Of a stretch of DNA of 64,000 bases, positions 7,943-16,954 are shown one piece after another. The first letter of the stretch is position 1, and each line of letters starts with the position of its first letter. The translations under genes and the position numbers were made by a program. The notes under the pieces are model-generated. The model saw only the letters and a program-made list of their open reading frames with translations. It was not told where the DNA came from and did no database searches. The DNA comes from Aminobacter sp. J41 (GTDB taxonomy: Bacteria; Pseudomonadota; Alphaproteobacteria; Rhizobiales; Rhizobiaceae), in NCBI RefSeq assembly GCF_000526635.1, contig NZ_JAGL01000008.1, forward strand, positions 1-64,000, read 5' to 3'.

Positions 7943-8410
7943 TCAGTATGGTGTGCCGTCCTTGTGAACGAAACGCCATGCACCCTCTTCGCGCAGGGCG
8001 ATCAGGTCATCTTCAGGATACGTCGCCTCGTCGCCTTCCGTTCTGTCTCCGATCTCGAGATACATCACCGGCGCGTTGGTGCGATTCTCCAGATGGTGAG
8101 AAACGCCGGCCGCCGGGAAGCCAGCACACATGCCGGGCGTCAGCTCTATCTCCCCTTCGCTCGTCACCAGCGTGATGCGGCCCTCAATCACATAGACAAA
8201 CTCATCTTGACGGCTGTGACGATGCTGAAGGGCGGAAACCGCTCCCGACTCAAGCGTAGTGAGGTTTACGCCAAAGTTTTTCAGGCCAAACAGATCACCG
8301 AGCGGTCTCTTGAGGCGGCCGTTCATTCGAGCGGCAAACACCGGCGGGTAGTTTGAAGGCTTTGTACGGGTCTCAGCTTCTGCAGCAACGATCGCCAAAG
8401 GTTTGCTCAT
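7943..8410 (-). CDS. cupin domain-containing protein
   Basis: A 155-residue single-domain cupin. Motif 1 is seen in LQHRHSRQDEFVYVIEGRITLV (HxH...E...G) and motif 2 around GFPAAGVSHHLENRT, so a metal site is probably intact. Related proteins bind a divalent metal and act as small dioxygenases, isomerases or ligand sensors. The start MSKPLAIVAAEAE at 8410 is chosen over ATG at 8419 on spacing to GGA. It is divergent from the PNPOx-like gene with a palindromic site between them, and is followed by the MocR gene. Confidence 0.85.
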   Translation of the reverse strand: MSKPLAIVAAEAETRTKPSNYPPVFAARMNGRLKRPLGDLFGLKNFGVNLTTLESGAVSALQHRHSRQDEFVYVIEGRITLVTSEGEIELTPGMCAGFPAAGVSHHLENRTNAPVMYLEIGDRTEGDEATYPEDDLIALREEGAWRFVHKDGTPY

Positions 8411-8484
8411 CTCGGACATCCAATTCGTGAACAACGTTTCAAACATAGTCGTTGACAGCAACAGCGTCCAGATGATTGTGTTTT

Positions 8485-8508
8485 TTGTATCTAATATTAA
8501 CGATACAA
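8485..8508. promoter_or_regulatory. putative MocR operator, site 2
   Basis: Inverted repeat ttgtatc...gatacaa with core TGTAT (8486-8490)-N12-ATACA (8503-8507). The half-sites and spacing are identical to site 1 at 6354-6375. It lies in the divergent promoter region between the cupin gene and the PNPOx-like gene, 22 bp before the latter's start, so it could control both. Confidence 0.6.
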
Positions 8509-8529
8509 TGAGTCGATGGAGCGGATGCT

Positions 8530-9048
8530 ATGGGCATCATTGAAGTAAACGAGAACCTTCGCTCTGAACTCAACAACGCGGTCCTGTGTTGGCTGGCGAC
8601 CGTGTCCCGGGAGGGCGTGCCGAACGTCACGCCGAAAGAGATCTTCACGCTGAGCGGTCGGGACCGGATCCTGATCGCCGACATCGCTTCCCCGGTGAGC
8701 GTCCGGAATATCGAAGACAATCCCATCGTCTGCGTGAGCTTCATCGATATCTTTCGCCAGCGCGGTTACAAGATCGTTGGGCTGGCGCGGATCATTGAGA
8801 GGTCGAACGCCTCATTCAGAACCATCGGCGACGAGCTTCTGGCGATGGTCGGAGACAGGTTTCGTATCCAGAACATCATCGAGGTCACGATGACCCACGT
8901 GTCCCGAATTCGAGCGCCGAGCTATCAATTTTATCCTGAGCGGACAGAGCAAGAGATTATGCAGGACGCCTACCGCACCTACGGAGTGACGCCTTCCCGT
9001 GGCGGGCAGTTCAATCCTGCGTTTAGGAAGGATGTTTCAGACCTGTAG
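8530..9048 (+). CDS. pyridoxamine 5'-phosphate oxidase-like FMN-binding protein
   Basis: A 172-residue split-barrel flavin-binding protein of the PNPOx-like superfamily. Visible features are LCWLATVSREGVPNVTPKEIFTL (the conserved first strands), ILIADIASPVSVRNIEDNP and VGLARIIER. It is not a canonical PdxH, since it lacks the C-terminal substrate segment. Members reduce small molecules with flavin or bind FMN, F420 or haem. GGAG upstream supports the ATG at 8530. It is divergent from the cupin and close to a MocR gene, so a function tied to vitamin B6 or to a small aldehyde or amine is plausible but not shown. Confidence 0.82.
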   Translation: MGIIEVNENLRSELNNAVLCWLATVSREGVPNVTPKEIFTLSGRDRILIADIASPVSVRNIEDNPIVCVSFIDIFRQRGYKIVGLARIIERSNASFRTIGDELLAMVGDRFRIQNIIEVTMTHVSRIRAPSYQFYPERTEQEIMQDAYRTYGVTPSRGGQFNPAFRKDVSDL

Positions 9049-9205
9049 ATGCGGGCAATCTACAGAAGTCGGCCTCTGCCTCATGCCAAATCGGTGTCAG
9101 CCTCCGACCTGCAGGTCCGACAGCAAACTCGTCGGGCAGCGACCTTCTTTTTCGTCACCATTAGCGCCCCGCTCAGCCTGGAGAGCCTCTTGTGAGCGTC
9201 AGGCG

Positions 9206-9985
9206 CTATTCGCCGTGCGGCTTCGCCATCTTGCGATGCCGCCGCGCGAGCATTGAACTTGGCGTGACGTGGGCAATTGCTGCCTGAAGCTTGTTTGACA
9301 TGCCGCTTACCACGCCCGCCTCCCCTGACATCATTGCCTTGTAACCTGTGCGGGCAACATCTGCCGGATCCTCCTTTGAATCATCCTCGCCGACGTCCGT
9401 ATCAAGAAGGTCAGCGCGTTCGAAGAACTTGGTGTCGGTTGGAGCGGGCATAAGACAGGTGACAGATACGCCAGTCTCCAGAAGCTCATCCCGCAGAGCC
9501 CAGGAAAAACTGTCCACAAAGGCTTTTGTGGCGTTGTAAACTGCCTGATAGCTTCCGGGCATGAAGCCCGCGATGGAGCCGGTAAGCAGTATGCGGCCGC
9601 TGCCGCGCTCTCGCATCCGCCGCGCGATCTCATGAACGAGGACCACAGTGCCGGTAACATTTGTGTCGATTACCCGCCGGATCTCGTAGATGTCCTGATC
9701 TACAAAGGCTCGGCCCAGTCCTCGTCCGGCATTCGCAAGGAGAAGGTCGACAGGACGATCAACATGTTCGATCAGCCGCGCGATGTCATCCTCACGCGCA
9801 AGGTCGAGTTCGAGCGCGGTAACGGCGTGCCCCAGTGCCCGGAGTTCCTCCGCCGCCACATGGATCTCAGGCTCATCAGCAGCGACCAGAAGGTCATATC
9901 CGTCTTCCGCGCAAAGACGCGCCAGCTCGTAGCCTATACCGCTGGACGCTCCCGTCACGACTGCAAATCCCCTGCTCTGCGTCAT
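9206..9985 (-). CDS. SDR-family NAD(P)-dependent oxidoreductase
   Basis: A 259-residue classical short-chain dehydrogenase. It has the TGASSGIG cofactor loop at about residue 12, NAG in LLLANAGRG, the catalytic Ser in LTGSIAGF and YxxxK in YNATK. The start at 9985 (MTQSRGFAVV) has AAGGAG 9 nt upstream. The protein probably reduces or oxidises a small carbonyl or alcohol; substrate unknown. It stands alone, with no closely spaced partner. Confidence 0.88.
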   Translation of the reverse strand: MTQSRGFAVVTGASSGIGYELARLCAEDGYDLLVAADEPEIHVAAEELRALGHAVTALELDLAREDDIARLIEHVDRPVDLLLANAGRGLGRAFVDQDIYEIRRVIDTNVTGTVVLVHEIARRMRERGSGRILLTGSIAGFMPGSYQAVYNATKAFVDSFSWALRDELLETGVSVTCLMPAPTDTKFFERADLLDTDVGEDDSKEDPADVARTGYKAMMSGEAGVVSGMSNKLQAAIAHVTPSSMLARRHRKMAKPHGE

Positions 9986-10735
9986 TTGCGGACACTCCTT
10001 CCGGATCAGCAAGGGTCTGTTTTCGTCAAGCATAGCGAGACGTATCAGAAGCCCTTGTCAGGATGTGAAACTCACCTTCGAACCGTGGGATCTAAGCTTT
10101 GTTCCGGCCGGATCTCGTCTGTTGCACTGTCTCGCTGCCGCTCTCTGCATCGTAAAGAGGTATCGGTTTGTGCGCCCACCGCGAGAGCATCAACTTGACG
10201 GTCAGAAGGGCCCGTTGTGGACTCCCACATAGCAGCGTTTCCGTAACCCCCGTCTCCACCTAGCGATCATGACAACATCTCCCCCCGGAGCGGGGAGGTG
10301 AGCTCGTCGAGACCTCGCAGGTATTGGCGCTGCGGAAGCCCTCGTGGAAAACGTTGATCCCAACACAACGAATATCCATCCGCTCCCATCCTTGACGGGA
10401 CGGGCCACGTTTTCTGCGGCCTCGGCGATTGTTCGGGGTCGATGGAACGGGGGTAGTCGCCTTTGCGCCCCCCGTTGGTGTTGTTACCCAGTGTGGACTT
10501 GGTTCTCCCTACCGCCACCCGCACTGTCAACGATAGCAGACGGGGCGGAAGGCAAGTTAAAAGGGGAAAACTAGCGAGAACGCTCTGTCGGCAACTCGGG
10601 ATTGCGTCAATTGAGGAGGCGTGACGAACCTCTACGGAGCTCGTCTCTACGCCTTCGACACTTTGGGACGCCCCCAGCCAAGCCGACCGGCGACCCGTCA
10701 GTTTGCACGATTTTGATGAGGAAAATTTTTGTCAA
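9986..10735. other. gene-poor stretch beside tRNA-Leu
   Basis: About 750 bp with only short mutually overlapping frames and no convincing ribosome site, domain or codon pattern. Its composition is less even than that of its neighbours, and it has a G/C-rich hairpin (ctcccc...ggggag around 10273-10292). It abuts the 3' end of tRNA-Leu, a frequent integration point for mobile DNA, so it may be a degraded remnant. No integrase or att repeat is recognisable. Confidence 0.4.
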
Positions 10736-10820
10736 TGGTGCGGTCGAGAAGACTCGAACTTCCACGGGTTGCCCCACAGCGACCTCAACGCTGCGCGTCT
10801 ACCAATTCCGCCACGACCGC
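10736..10820 (-). tRNA. tRNA-Leu (anticodon GAG)
   Basis: On the minus strand an 85-nt cloverleaf begins GCGGTCG and ends CGACCGC-A-CCA. The 7-bp acceptor stem pairs perfectly. D loop AATTGGTAGACGC, anticodon stem CAGCG/CGCTG with loop TTGAGGT (anticodon GAG), a long variable arm as expected for leucine, and T loop GTTCGAGTC are all visible. CCA is encoded. Confidence 0.95.
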
Positions 10821-11068
10821 ATCATGACAGGGGCCGGTTGCGACCGGCAACGGGCATGTATCAAATGCCCCTACCCCGCACAAGTGGCCTTCTTGAACTT
10901 TCTGGAATAAATTTGGGAAAGGCGATTCTCTGCCCATGCGGTGCGAGAAGCTCGCGGCAAACGCCTTGAAAACGCACACGAAACTGGATCTCCGCCGCCT
11001 GAGGTGGCATATCCACCCCGTCCGCGGCAGCATGAAGCCCTGCCGCCACCAGGAATCGGTACCGTCTC

Positions 11069-11791
11069 ATGTCCGAACGCAGCCAGCTCAACACCTCTTT
11101 CCTGCCCGCGCCGGGCAGCCCGCCCGTCGAATGGCGTGTTGAGCCGGGTCTCACGGATTACGAAACCGCGCTTCTGTTCATGGAAAATCGCGCAGCGGCG
11201 ATTCGCAACGAAGGTGCGGCCGAAATGGTGTGGCTGGTGGAACACCCGCCCCTCTACACGGCGGGCTCCAGCGCCGACCCGCAGGACCTGCTGCAGCCCG
11301 ACCGGTTCCCGGTCTTTGACGCCGGACGAGGTGGCGAATACACCTATCACGGCCCCGGCCAGCGGGTTGCCTATGTCATGCTCGACCTGAAGCGCCGGCG
11401 CGAAGACGTTCGCGCCTTTGTTGCCTCGCTCGAAGAATGGATCATCCGCTCACTCGCCTCCTTCAACGTGAAGGGAGAACGCCGCGAAGATCGGGTCGGC
11501 GTGTGGGTGGTGCGGCCGGAGCGTCCGCCCCTGCCGAACGGACAGCCTGCTGAGGACAAGATCGCCGCGATCGGCATTCGCCTGAAGCGGTGGGTCAGCT
11601 TCCACGGCATCGCCGTGAACATCGAACCCGACCTCTCCCATTTCGGCGGCATCGTGCCCTGTGGCATTCAGGGCTACGGCGTCACCAGCCTCGTCGATCT
11701 CGGCCTGCCGGTGACGCTGGGCGACTACGACGACGCCCTCAAGGCCGCCTTCGAAGAGGTGTTCGGCGAAACCGTACCTGTTTTGTTCTAA
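11069..11791 (+). CDS. lipB: octanoyltransferase LipB
   Basis: A 240-residue lipoyl(octanoyl)transferase that moves the octanoyl group from acyl-carrier protein to lipoyl domains, the first step of de novo lipoate attachment. Family features are [13 protein letters not shown], the signature [21 protein letters not shown], the catalytic Lys in [12 protein letters not shown] and the acyl-accepting Cys in [13 protein letters not shown]. The protein is cytoplasmic and of normal length. It lies about 2.7 kb from lipA and near the pyruvate dehydrogenase genes, whose E2 and E1-beta lipoyl domains are its substrates. Confidence 0.96.
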   Translation: MSERSQLNTSFLPAPGSPPVEWRVEPGLTDYETALLFMENRAAAIRNEGAAEMVWLVEHPPLYTAGSSADPQDLLQPDRFPVFDAGRGGEYTYHGPGQRVAYVMLDLKRRREDVRAFVASLEEWIIRSLASFNVKGERREDRVGVWVVRPERPPLPNGQPAEDKIAAIGIRLKRWVSFHGIAVNIEPDLSHFGGIVPCGIQGYGVTSLVDLGLPVTLGDYDDALKAAFEEVFGETVPVLF

Positions 11792-11874
11792 AGCGAACCG
11801 ATCAGCAAAGCCATTGCCGTCACGAACGCACTTACGGAAACCAGCGAAGCGACATCCTGGAGGAACTCAGACAT
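11788..11874 (-). CDS. small hydrophobic protein (28 aa)
   Basis: A short reading frame beginning [17 protein letters not shown], continuing as [10 protein letters not shown] and ending L-stop. It forms one hydrophobic helix long enough to span or lie in the membrane. The ATG at 11874 is preceded by GGGAGAGG about 2-9 nt upstream, a strong ribosome site that is rare by chance. Its stop overlaps the end of lipB on the other strand. It is too short for standard gene calling. Function unknown; a small membrane protein is inferred. Confidence 0.55.
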   Translation of the reverse strand: MSEFLQDVASLVSVSAFVTAMALLIGSL

Positions 11875-11955
11875 AACCCTCTCCCGTTTCTGTTATGTCC
11901 GCAGTGTGTTTCCTTTTTGTTCTCTTGTCAAGCGGCCTGGTCCATAGGTCAGTCA

Positions 11956-11987
11956 CGCCGCCCGATTCGATCTGAAACCGGGCGGCG
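11956..11987. terminator. hairpin after the carbonic anhydrase gene
   Basis: A 9-bp perfect inverted repeat, cgccgcccg / cgggcggcg, with a 14-nt loop. It is 15 bp downstream of the gamma-carbonic anhydrase stop on the minus strand. No strong T-tract follows in that direction, so terminator function is uncertain. Confidence 0.35.
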
Positions 11988-12001
11988 GGTTCGTTTTCGG
12001 A

Positions 12002-12529
12002 TCAGGCTGGCTTCATGCCCTTCTTGAAGCGCTTGCCGTTGCCAACATAGAGGTCGGCGGACTTCTTCAGCCCCTCGACGGCCTTTTCGTCCAACTCGCG
12101 CACGACCTTGGCCGGAACGCCGACGATCAGCGAGTTGTCCGGGAACTCCTTGCCTTCGGTGACGAGCGCCCCTGCCCCGACCAGGCAGTTCTTGCCGATC
12201 TTCGCGCCGTTGAGAACGATCGCGCCCATGCCGATCAGCGTGTTGTCGCCGATCGTGCAGCCGTGCAGGATGGCGCGGTGGCCAACCGTGCAGTCCTTGC
12301 CGACGGTGAGCGGATAGCCCATGTCCGTGTGCAGCACGCTGTGCTCCTGCACGTTGCTGCGGTCGCCGATCGAAATCAGCTCATTGTCGCCGCGCAGCAC
12401 CGCGCCGAACCAGATGCCGGTCTCGCGGCCAAGATGTACCTTGCCGATGACGGATGCATCCGGTGCGACCCAGGTGCTTTCCTCATCGTCGAGTTGCGGC
12501 GCGACGCCGTCGAGCGTGTAAAGCGGCAT
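12002..12529 (-). CDS. gamma-carbonic anhydrase family protein
   Basis: A 175-residue left-handed beta-helix protein of the gamma-carbonic anhydrase/YrdA-PaaY type. Hexapeptide repeats run through most of the chain (for example [21 protein letters not shown]). The metal-binding histidines are visible in SVLHTD and [10 protein letters not shown]. It begins [22 protein letters not shown] as in many homologues. Members hydrate CO2 or have unknown hydrolytic roles. It is transcribed alone toward lipB. Confidence 0.92.
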   Translation of the reverse strand: MPLYTLDGVAPQLDDEESTWVAPDASVIGKVHLGRETGIWFGAVLRGDNELISIGDRSNVQEHSVLHTDMGYPLTVGKDCTVGHRAILHGCTIGDNTLIGMGAIVLNGAKIGKNCLVGAGALVTEGKEFPDNSLIVGVPAKVVRELDEKAVEGLKKSADLYVGNGKRFKKGMKPA

Positions 12530-12689
12530 GATTCCTCCTGATACGGCTGCTTTATCCTACCCTTAGGGGAGCAACGCTCCCGGACGCAAGCACCGCGCTG
12601 ACGATCTTTCGCAGCTGCGACAGGAATGGATTTTACCGTCCGTTTACCACGTTCGGACAAGGTTGGAGCGACCTTGAAGGGGCACGCCT

Positions 12690-13427
12690 TTGTACAGCGA
12701 AACAGCCGATTCCTACGACACGTTCTCGCCGGAACGCATCCGTTCCAGGTTCATGATGCGTGTGTTCCTGATCCTTGCGGCTCTGGCATTGGCGTCGCTG
12801 GCGATCAGCCTTGCAGGAAAATGGTTCGGGCGCACGATCGCGATGGGAGGCCACACCGACGACACGACGCCGTATGAGATCGTCATCGGCAACGACGTGC
12901 TGCGTGTGCCGGCCAACATGATCCGCTTCGAGCATGCGCGGCGCCATGGCGTTGTCGCCAAGCTCGACCTCTACATGCGCTGGCCGCAGATGGACGGCTA
13001 TTCGGCGAAGGCGCGTGCCGCATTCAACCACGAAAATGGCTCGCGGGAACTCCTGTTCCTCACCTTCGAGGAGCGGATGATGTCCCGCGACATGTCCGGC
13101 CGCTACGAGCCGATCTACAAGGCGATGGTGAAGGAGTCAGGACGTCCAGGCCCCAATGGCCTCACCGTCTATTCCTTCCCGGAAAACACCGGCTATGTCG
13201 ACGAGCTGCTGGTAGTCGGCAATGCCGACAGCGACAAGCCGTTCGTGATGCGCTGCCTTTCGGGCGAGGCGGCGCGCGAATCGCTTGCACCGTGCGAGCG
13301 AGACATTCATCTCGGCCGGGGTCTTACCCTCACCTATCGCATGCCGGCGGCTCTAGCCGCCTCATGGCGCGAGGTCGACGCAGCGGTGCGCAAGGCGGTC
13401 GAAGGTTTTTTGCTGGCAGAACAGTAA
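12690..13427 (+). CDS. conserved membrane-anchored hypothetical protein
   Basis: A 245-residue protein with one N-terminal transmembrane helix (about residues 22-43, MMRVFLILAALALASLAISL) and a probably periplasmic remainder. The start is TTG at 12690, with GAAGGGG about 8 nt upstream; no ATG fits as well. The body has no recognised domain; two cysteines (in MRCLSGE and LAPCERD) could form a disulfide. Similar proteins occur as conserved hypotheticals near lipoate genes in rhizobia, from memory and not checked. Function unknown. Confidence 0.75.
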   Translation: MYSETADSYDTFSPERIRSRFMMRVFLILAALALASLAISLAGKWFGRTIAMGGHTDDTTPYEIVIGNDVLRVPANMIRFEHARRHGVVAKLDLYMRWPQMDGYSAKARAAFNHENGSRELLFLTFEERMMSRDMSGRYEPIYKAMVKESGRPGPNGLTVYSFPENTGYVDELLVVGNADSDKPFVMRCLSGEAARESLAPCERDIHLGRGLTLTYRMPAALAASWREVDAAVRKAVEGFLLAEQ

Positions 13428-13444
13428 GCGGAAGTAGCGAGCGG

Positions 13445-13900
13445 TCAGGCTGCCGTGCCGTAAAAGGCGTCGGCCCGCTTTTCAAAAGCTTCGGCGAACA
13501 TGCGGAAGGCGCGATCAAACATCGCGCCCATCAACGCGCCGAGCACGCGGCTCTTGAACTCGTAGTCGATGAAGAAGCCGATCTCAGTACCGCCACCGGA
13601 GGCCGTTTCGAAGCGCCAAGTGTTAACAAGATACTTGAACGGCCCGTCGATGTATTTGACGTCGATGCGGTTGTCCGCCGGCTTCAGCACCACCTGGCTG
13701 GTGAACGTCTCGCGGATCGCCTTGTAGCCGACGGTCATGTCAGCCACGAGTAGGGTCACTCCGTCCCGTTCTCGGCGCGAGCGGATCGACAGCGCCTCGC
13801 ACATCGGCAGGAATTCCGGATATCTCTCGATGTCCGCCACCAGCGCGAACATCTGCGCCGGTGAGTGGGAGACGGTTCTGGTGGTTTCGAAACTTGGCAT
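13445..13900 (-). CDS. COQ10/RatA-type START-domain protein
   Basis: A 151-residue type II toxin/START-like domain protein of the coenzyme Q-binding COQ10 family. The pattern is typical: FETTRTVSHSPAQMFALVADIERYPEFLP near the N-terminus, then GYKAIRETFTSQV and WRFETASGGGTEIGFFIDYEFKS. In mitochondria COQ10 helps ubiquinone function; the bacterial RatA name refers to a proposed ribosome effect. It lies directly downstream of the kinase and lipA on the same strand, as in many alphaproteobacteria, and is probably co-transcribed. Confidence 0.92.
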   Translation of the reverse strand: MPSFETTRTVSHSPAQMFALVADIERYPEFLPMCEALSIRSRRERDGVTLLVADMTVGYKAIRETFTSQVVLKPADNRIDVKYIDGPFKYLVNTWRFETASGGGTEIGFFIDYEFKSRVLGALMGAMFDRAFRMFAEAFEKRADAFYGTAA

Positions 13901-13910
13901 CGGCGCAGGG

Positions 13911-14465
13911 CTACACGCTGGCGGTTATTTCGGCAAGAAGGGCGTCGATCTCGTCCTGTGTTGTGAGCTGGATCACAATCCTAGCTACGCCGGAAGCAGC
14001 CAGCTTCTGCTCGATCTGCGGCACGAGGTCCCGGTCGAAGGTCCAGACATAGCGCAGGAAAGCCAGATCGATGCGTTCCGGGCAATCATCTGCCATGTCG
14101 GGCCGCGTCCTGCCGTGGAATTGCAGCCACCGGCGAAGCAGCCGCCACATGCACACCCTGCGCGGCAAGCGGAGCCAGATCACCAGATCCGCCCGCGTCA
14201 GACGAAGCTCCAGCGTGTTGAGGCCGGTTCCATCGATCAGCCATCTGTCAGCGGAAATCGCATCCTCGATCAGTGTGCGAATTTCTTCCCGCGGCCGCAT
14301 CCGCCAGCCGGGTAGCCAGAAGAACGCACGGTCCATCGGGATGTACGGCAGGTCGAACTGCCGGGCGAGCACCTGCGAAAGCGTCGACTTGCCGCTGCCC
14401 GGCGAACCGATCACGAGAACGCGGCGGGCTATTGCCAGAAGCTCCGCCGCTTCTTCCGTTTTCAC
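13911..14465 (-). CDS. P-loop kinase-like AAA protein
   Basis: A 184-residue P-loop protein of the adenylate kinase/topology-modulation (FlaR-like) type. The Walker A motif is [11 protein letters not shown] near residue 19, followed by [10 protein letters not shown] and WLIDGT (Walker B-like), and a lid-like [14 protein letters not shown]. Members phosphorylate unidentified small substrates. Its ATG overlaps the lipA stop as ATGA, so translation is coupled to lipA. No link to lipoate metabolism is established. Confidence 0.82.
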   Translation of the reverse strand: MKTEEAAELLAIARRVLVIGSPGSGKSTLSQVLARQFDLPYIPMDRAFFWLPGWRMRPREEIRTLIEDAISADRWLIDGTGLNTLELRLTRADLVIWLRLPRRVCMWRLLRRWLQFHGRTRPDMADDCPERIDLAFLRYVWTFDRDLVPQIEQKLAASGVARIVIQLTTQDEIDALLAEITASV

Positions 14466-15430
14466 GCGCTTGCGGCGAGCTTCTTCGCGCGCGCTTCGCG
14501 TAGGCGGGCGAAATCGTCGCCGGCGTGGTGCGACGAGCGCGTCAACGGGCTCGACGACACCATTAGGAAGCCCTTGGTGTAGGCGACCGTCTCGTAGGAC
14601 TTGAACTCTTCCGGCGTAACGAACTTCTTCACCGGATGGTGCTTGCGCGACGGCGCGAGGTACTGGCCGATGGTGATGAAGTCGACGTCGGCGGTGCGCA
14701 GGTCGTCCATGAGCTGCAGAACTTCGTTCCGCTCTTCGCCGAGGCCGACCATAATGCCGGACTTTGTGAAGATGGTCGGGTCGAGCTCCTTGACCCGCTG
14801 CAGCAGATGCAGCGAGTGGAAGTAGCGGGCGCCCGGTCGAACGGTCAGGTAGTTCGACGGCACCGTTTCGAGGTTGTGGTTAAAGACGTCCGGCTTGGCC
14901 GCAACCACAATCTCAAGCGCCTTTGCGGCGTCCTTGCGCAGGAAGTCGGGGGTCAGGATCTCGATGGTCGTCTCGGGCGATGCGTCGCGGATCGCGTGGA
15001 TCACGTCGGCAAAATGCTGCGCGCCACCGTCGGCCAGATCGTCGCGATCGACCGAGGTGATGACGACGTGGCTGAGCGCCATCTGCTTCACGGCCTTAGC
15101 GACATTTGCCGGCTCTTCCGGGTCGAGCGGCAGCGGAATGCCGGTCGCGACGTTGCAGAAGGCGCAGGCGCGGGTGCAGATCTCGCCCATGATCATGAAG
15201 GTGGCGTGCTTCTTGTCCCAGCACTCACCAATGTTCGGGCAGCCCGCTTCCTCGCAAACCGTGACAAGCTTGTTGTCCTTCACGATGTTGCGCGTCTCGA
15301 GGTAGCCGCGCGAGACCGGGGCCTTGACGCGGATCCATTCGGGCTTGCGTAACACCTCCTGGTCGGGCCGGTGAGCCTTCTCCGGATGGCGGGGCCTTGG
15401 CTTATCGACCAGGTTTACGACGGTGACCAT
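14462..15430 (-). CDS. lipA: lipoyl synthase LipA
   Basis: A 322-residue radical SAM enzyme that inserts two sulfurs into the octanoyl chain on lipoyl domains. The auxiliary cluster motif is [12 protein letters not shown], the radical SAM motif CTRACAFC, and the C-terminal RSSHHAG is the conserved serine region. The start at 15430 ([11 protein letters not shown]) has GGAAGG 7 nt upstream; the longer open frame adds ten unlikely residues. It is encoded next to lpd and the PDH genes and overlaps the P-loop kinase gene. It works after LipB on the E2 and E1-beta lipoyl domains encoded nearby. Confidence 0.97.
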   Translation of the reverse strand: MVTVVNLVDKPRPRHPEKAHRPDQEVLRKPEWIRVKAPVSRGYLETRNIVKDNKLVTVCEEAGCPNIGECWDKKHATFMIMGEICTRACAFCNVATGIPLPLDPEEPANVAKAVKQMALSHVVITSVDRDDLADGGAQHFADVIHAIRDASPETTIEILTPDFLRKDAAKALEIVVAAKPDVFNHNLETVPSNYLTVRPGARYFHSLHLLQRVKELDPTIFTKSGIMVGLGEERNEVLQLMDDLRTADVDFITIGQYLAPSRKHHPVKKFVTPEEFKSYETVAYTKGFLMVSSSPLTRSSHHAGDDFARLREARAKKLAASA

Positions 15431-15499
15431 GACTGACCTTCCTGCTTGCGTCCGGCACATATAGGCCGAGACGAGGCGGTTTGAAACCGCCTCTGCCTG

Positions 15500-16939
15500 C
15501 TACATGTTCAACGCCTTGCCGTATGCGTCGAGCACGCTCTCCTTCATCATTTCCGACAGAGTCGGATGCGGGAAGATAGTGTGCATCAGCTCTTCCTCGG
15601 TCGTCTCGAGGTTCATCGCGACGACGAAGCCCTGAATGAGCTCGGTGACTTCCGCGCCAACCATGTGCGCGCCGAGGAGCTGGCCGGTCTTCTTGTCGAA
15701 GATCGTCTTGACGAGGCCCTGGTCCTCGCCGAGCGCTACGGCCTTGCCGTTGGCGACGAACGGGAAGCGGCCGACGCGGATGTCGTAACCTGCTTCCTTG
15801 GCCTTGGCTTCCGTGAGGCCGACAGACGCGACCTGCGGGTTGCAGTAGGTGCAGCCCGGAACCAGCGTGCGGTCGAGCGGGTGCGGATGCAGGCCCGCGA
15901 TCTTTTCGACACAGATGACGGCCTCGTGCTCGGCCTTGTGCGCGAGCATCGGAGGACCGGCAACGTCGCCGATCGCATACACGCCCGGCACACTGGTGCG
16001 GCAAAACTCGTCGATGGCGATCGCGCCGCGCTCCAGCTTCACGCCAAGCGCCTCGAGGCCGAGGTTTTCGGTGTTGCACTGGACGCCAACCGCGGAGATC
16101 AGGCGGTCGGCAGTAATCTTCTCGACCGAACCGTCCTTCTTCTCGACGTGGGCGGTAATCGAGTTCGCGCCCTTCTCGACCTTGGTCACCTTCGCCTCGA
16201 GGATGAACTTCATCCCCTGCTTCTCGAGCCGCTTCTGGGCGAAGGTCGAGATTTCCTTGTCCTCGACCGGCATGATCTGCGGCATCAGCTCGACGACGGT
16301 CACGTCGACGCCAAGCGTGCGGTAGAACGAGGCGAACTCGATGCCGATCGCGCCAGAGCCCATGACGAGCAGCGACTTCGGCAGTTCCTGCGGAACCATC
16401 GCCTCGAAATAGGTCCAGATCAGCTTGCCGTCCGGCTCGATGCCGGGCAGCGCGCGCGGACGGGCGCCGGTCGCGATGATGATATGCTTGGCGTTGTAGG
16501 TGCCCTCCCCCTTGACGTTCTTGGGCAGCGGCGCCTGCGGCTCCATCGGCTTCTTCGAGGTCTTGGAGACGACGATCTCGTTCGGCTTGGTGAGCTTCGC
16601 CTCGCCCCAGATGATGTCGACCTTGTTCTTCTTCATCAGCAGGCCGACGCCGCCGTTCATGCGCTCGGCAATGCCGCGCGAGCGCTTGACGATAGCGGCG
16701 ATGTCCGGCTTCGCCGAGGCGATTTCCAGGCCGTACTCCTTGGCATGCGTCGCCAGGTGCAGCACCTCGGCCGAGCGCAGCAGCGCCTTGGTCGGGATGC
16801 AGCCCCAGTTGGAGCAGATGCCCGCCAGATGCTCGCGCTCGACGATCGCCGTCTTCAGGCCAAGCTGCGCGGAACGAATTGCCGCGATGTAGCCGCCCGG
16901 TCCTGCCCCGATGATGATGACGTCATAGCTTTCGGCCAC
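15500..16939 (-). CDS. lpdA: dihydrolipoyl dehydrogenase (E3)
   Basis: A 479-residue FAD/NAD flavoprotein that reoxidises dihydrolipoamide in the pyruvate dehydrogenase complex. It has an N-terminal FAD motif IIGAGPGGYIAAI, the redox disulfide in GICSNWGCIPTKALL, an NAD motif VMGSGAIGIEFA and a second FAD strand VYAIGDVAGPPMLAHKAEHE. The C-terminal HPHPTLSEMMKE provides the catalytic His-Glu pair. It follows the SGNH hydrolase by 15 bp and precedes lipA in the pdh cluster. Confidence 0.97.
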   Translation of the reverse strand: MAESYDVIIIGAGPGGYIAAIRSAQLGLKTAIVEREHLAGICSNWGCIPTKALLRSAEVLHLATHAKEYGLEIASAKPDIAAIVKRSRGIAERMNGGVGLLMKKNKVDIIWGEAKLTKPNEIVVSKTSKKPMEPQAPLPKNVKGEGTYNAKHIIIATGARPRALPGIEPDGKLIWTYFEAMVPQELPKSLLVMGSGAIGIEFASFYRTLGVDVTVVELMPQIMPVEDKEISTFAQKRLEKQGMKFILEAKVTKVEKGANSITAHVEKKDGSVEKITADRLISAVGVQCNTENLGLEALGVKLERGAIAIDEFCRTSVPGVYAIGDVAGPPMLAHKAEHEAVICVEKIAGLHPHPLDRTLVPGCTYCNPQVASVGLTEAKAKEAGYDIRVGRFPFVANGKAVALGEDQGLVKTIFDKKTGQLLGAHMVGAEVTELIQGFVVAMNLETTEEELMHTIFPHPTLSEMMKESVLDAYGKALNM

Positions 16940-16954
16940 GGCCGGTCTCCTATT

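Noticed and set aside
8530-9048. Assignment as PdxH (pyridoxamine 5'-phosphate oxidase)
   Set aside because: Only the general split-barrel pattern fits; the PdxH C-terminal substrate-binding segment is absent.
10202-10530. Short minus-strand frames near tRNA-Leu as an integrase remnant
   Set aside because: No tyrosine recombinase motif or other transposase signature could be recognised.
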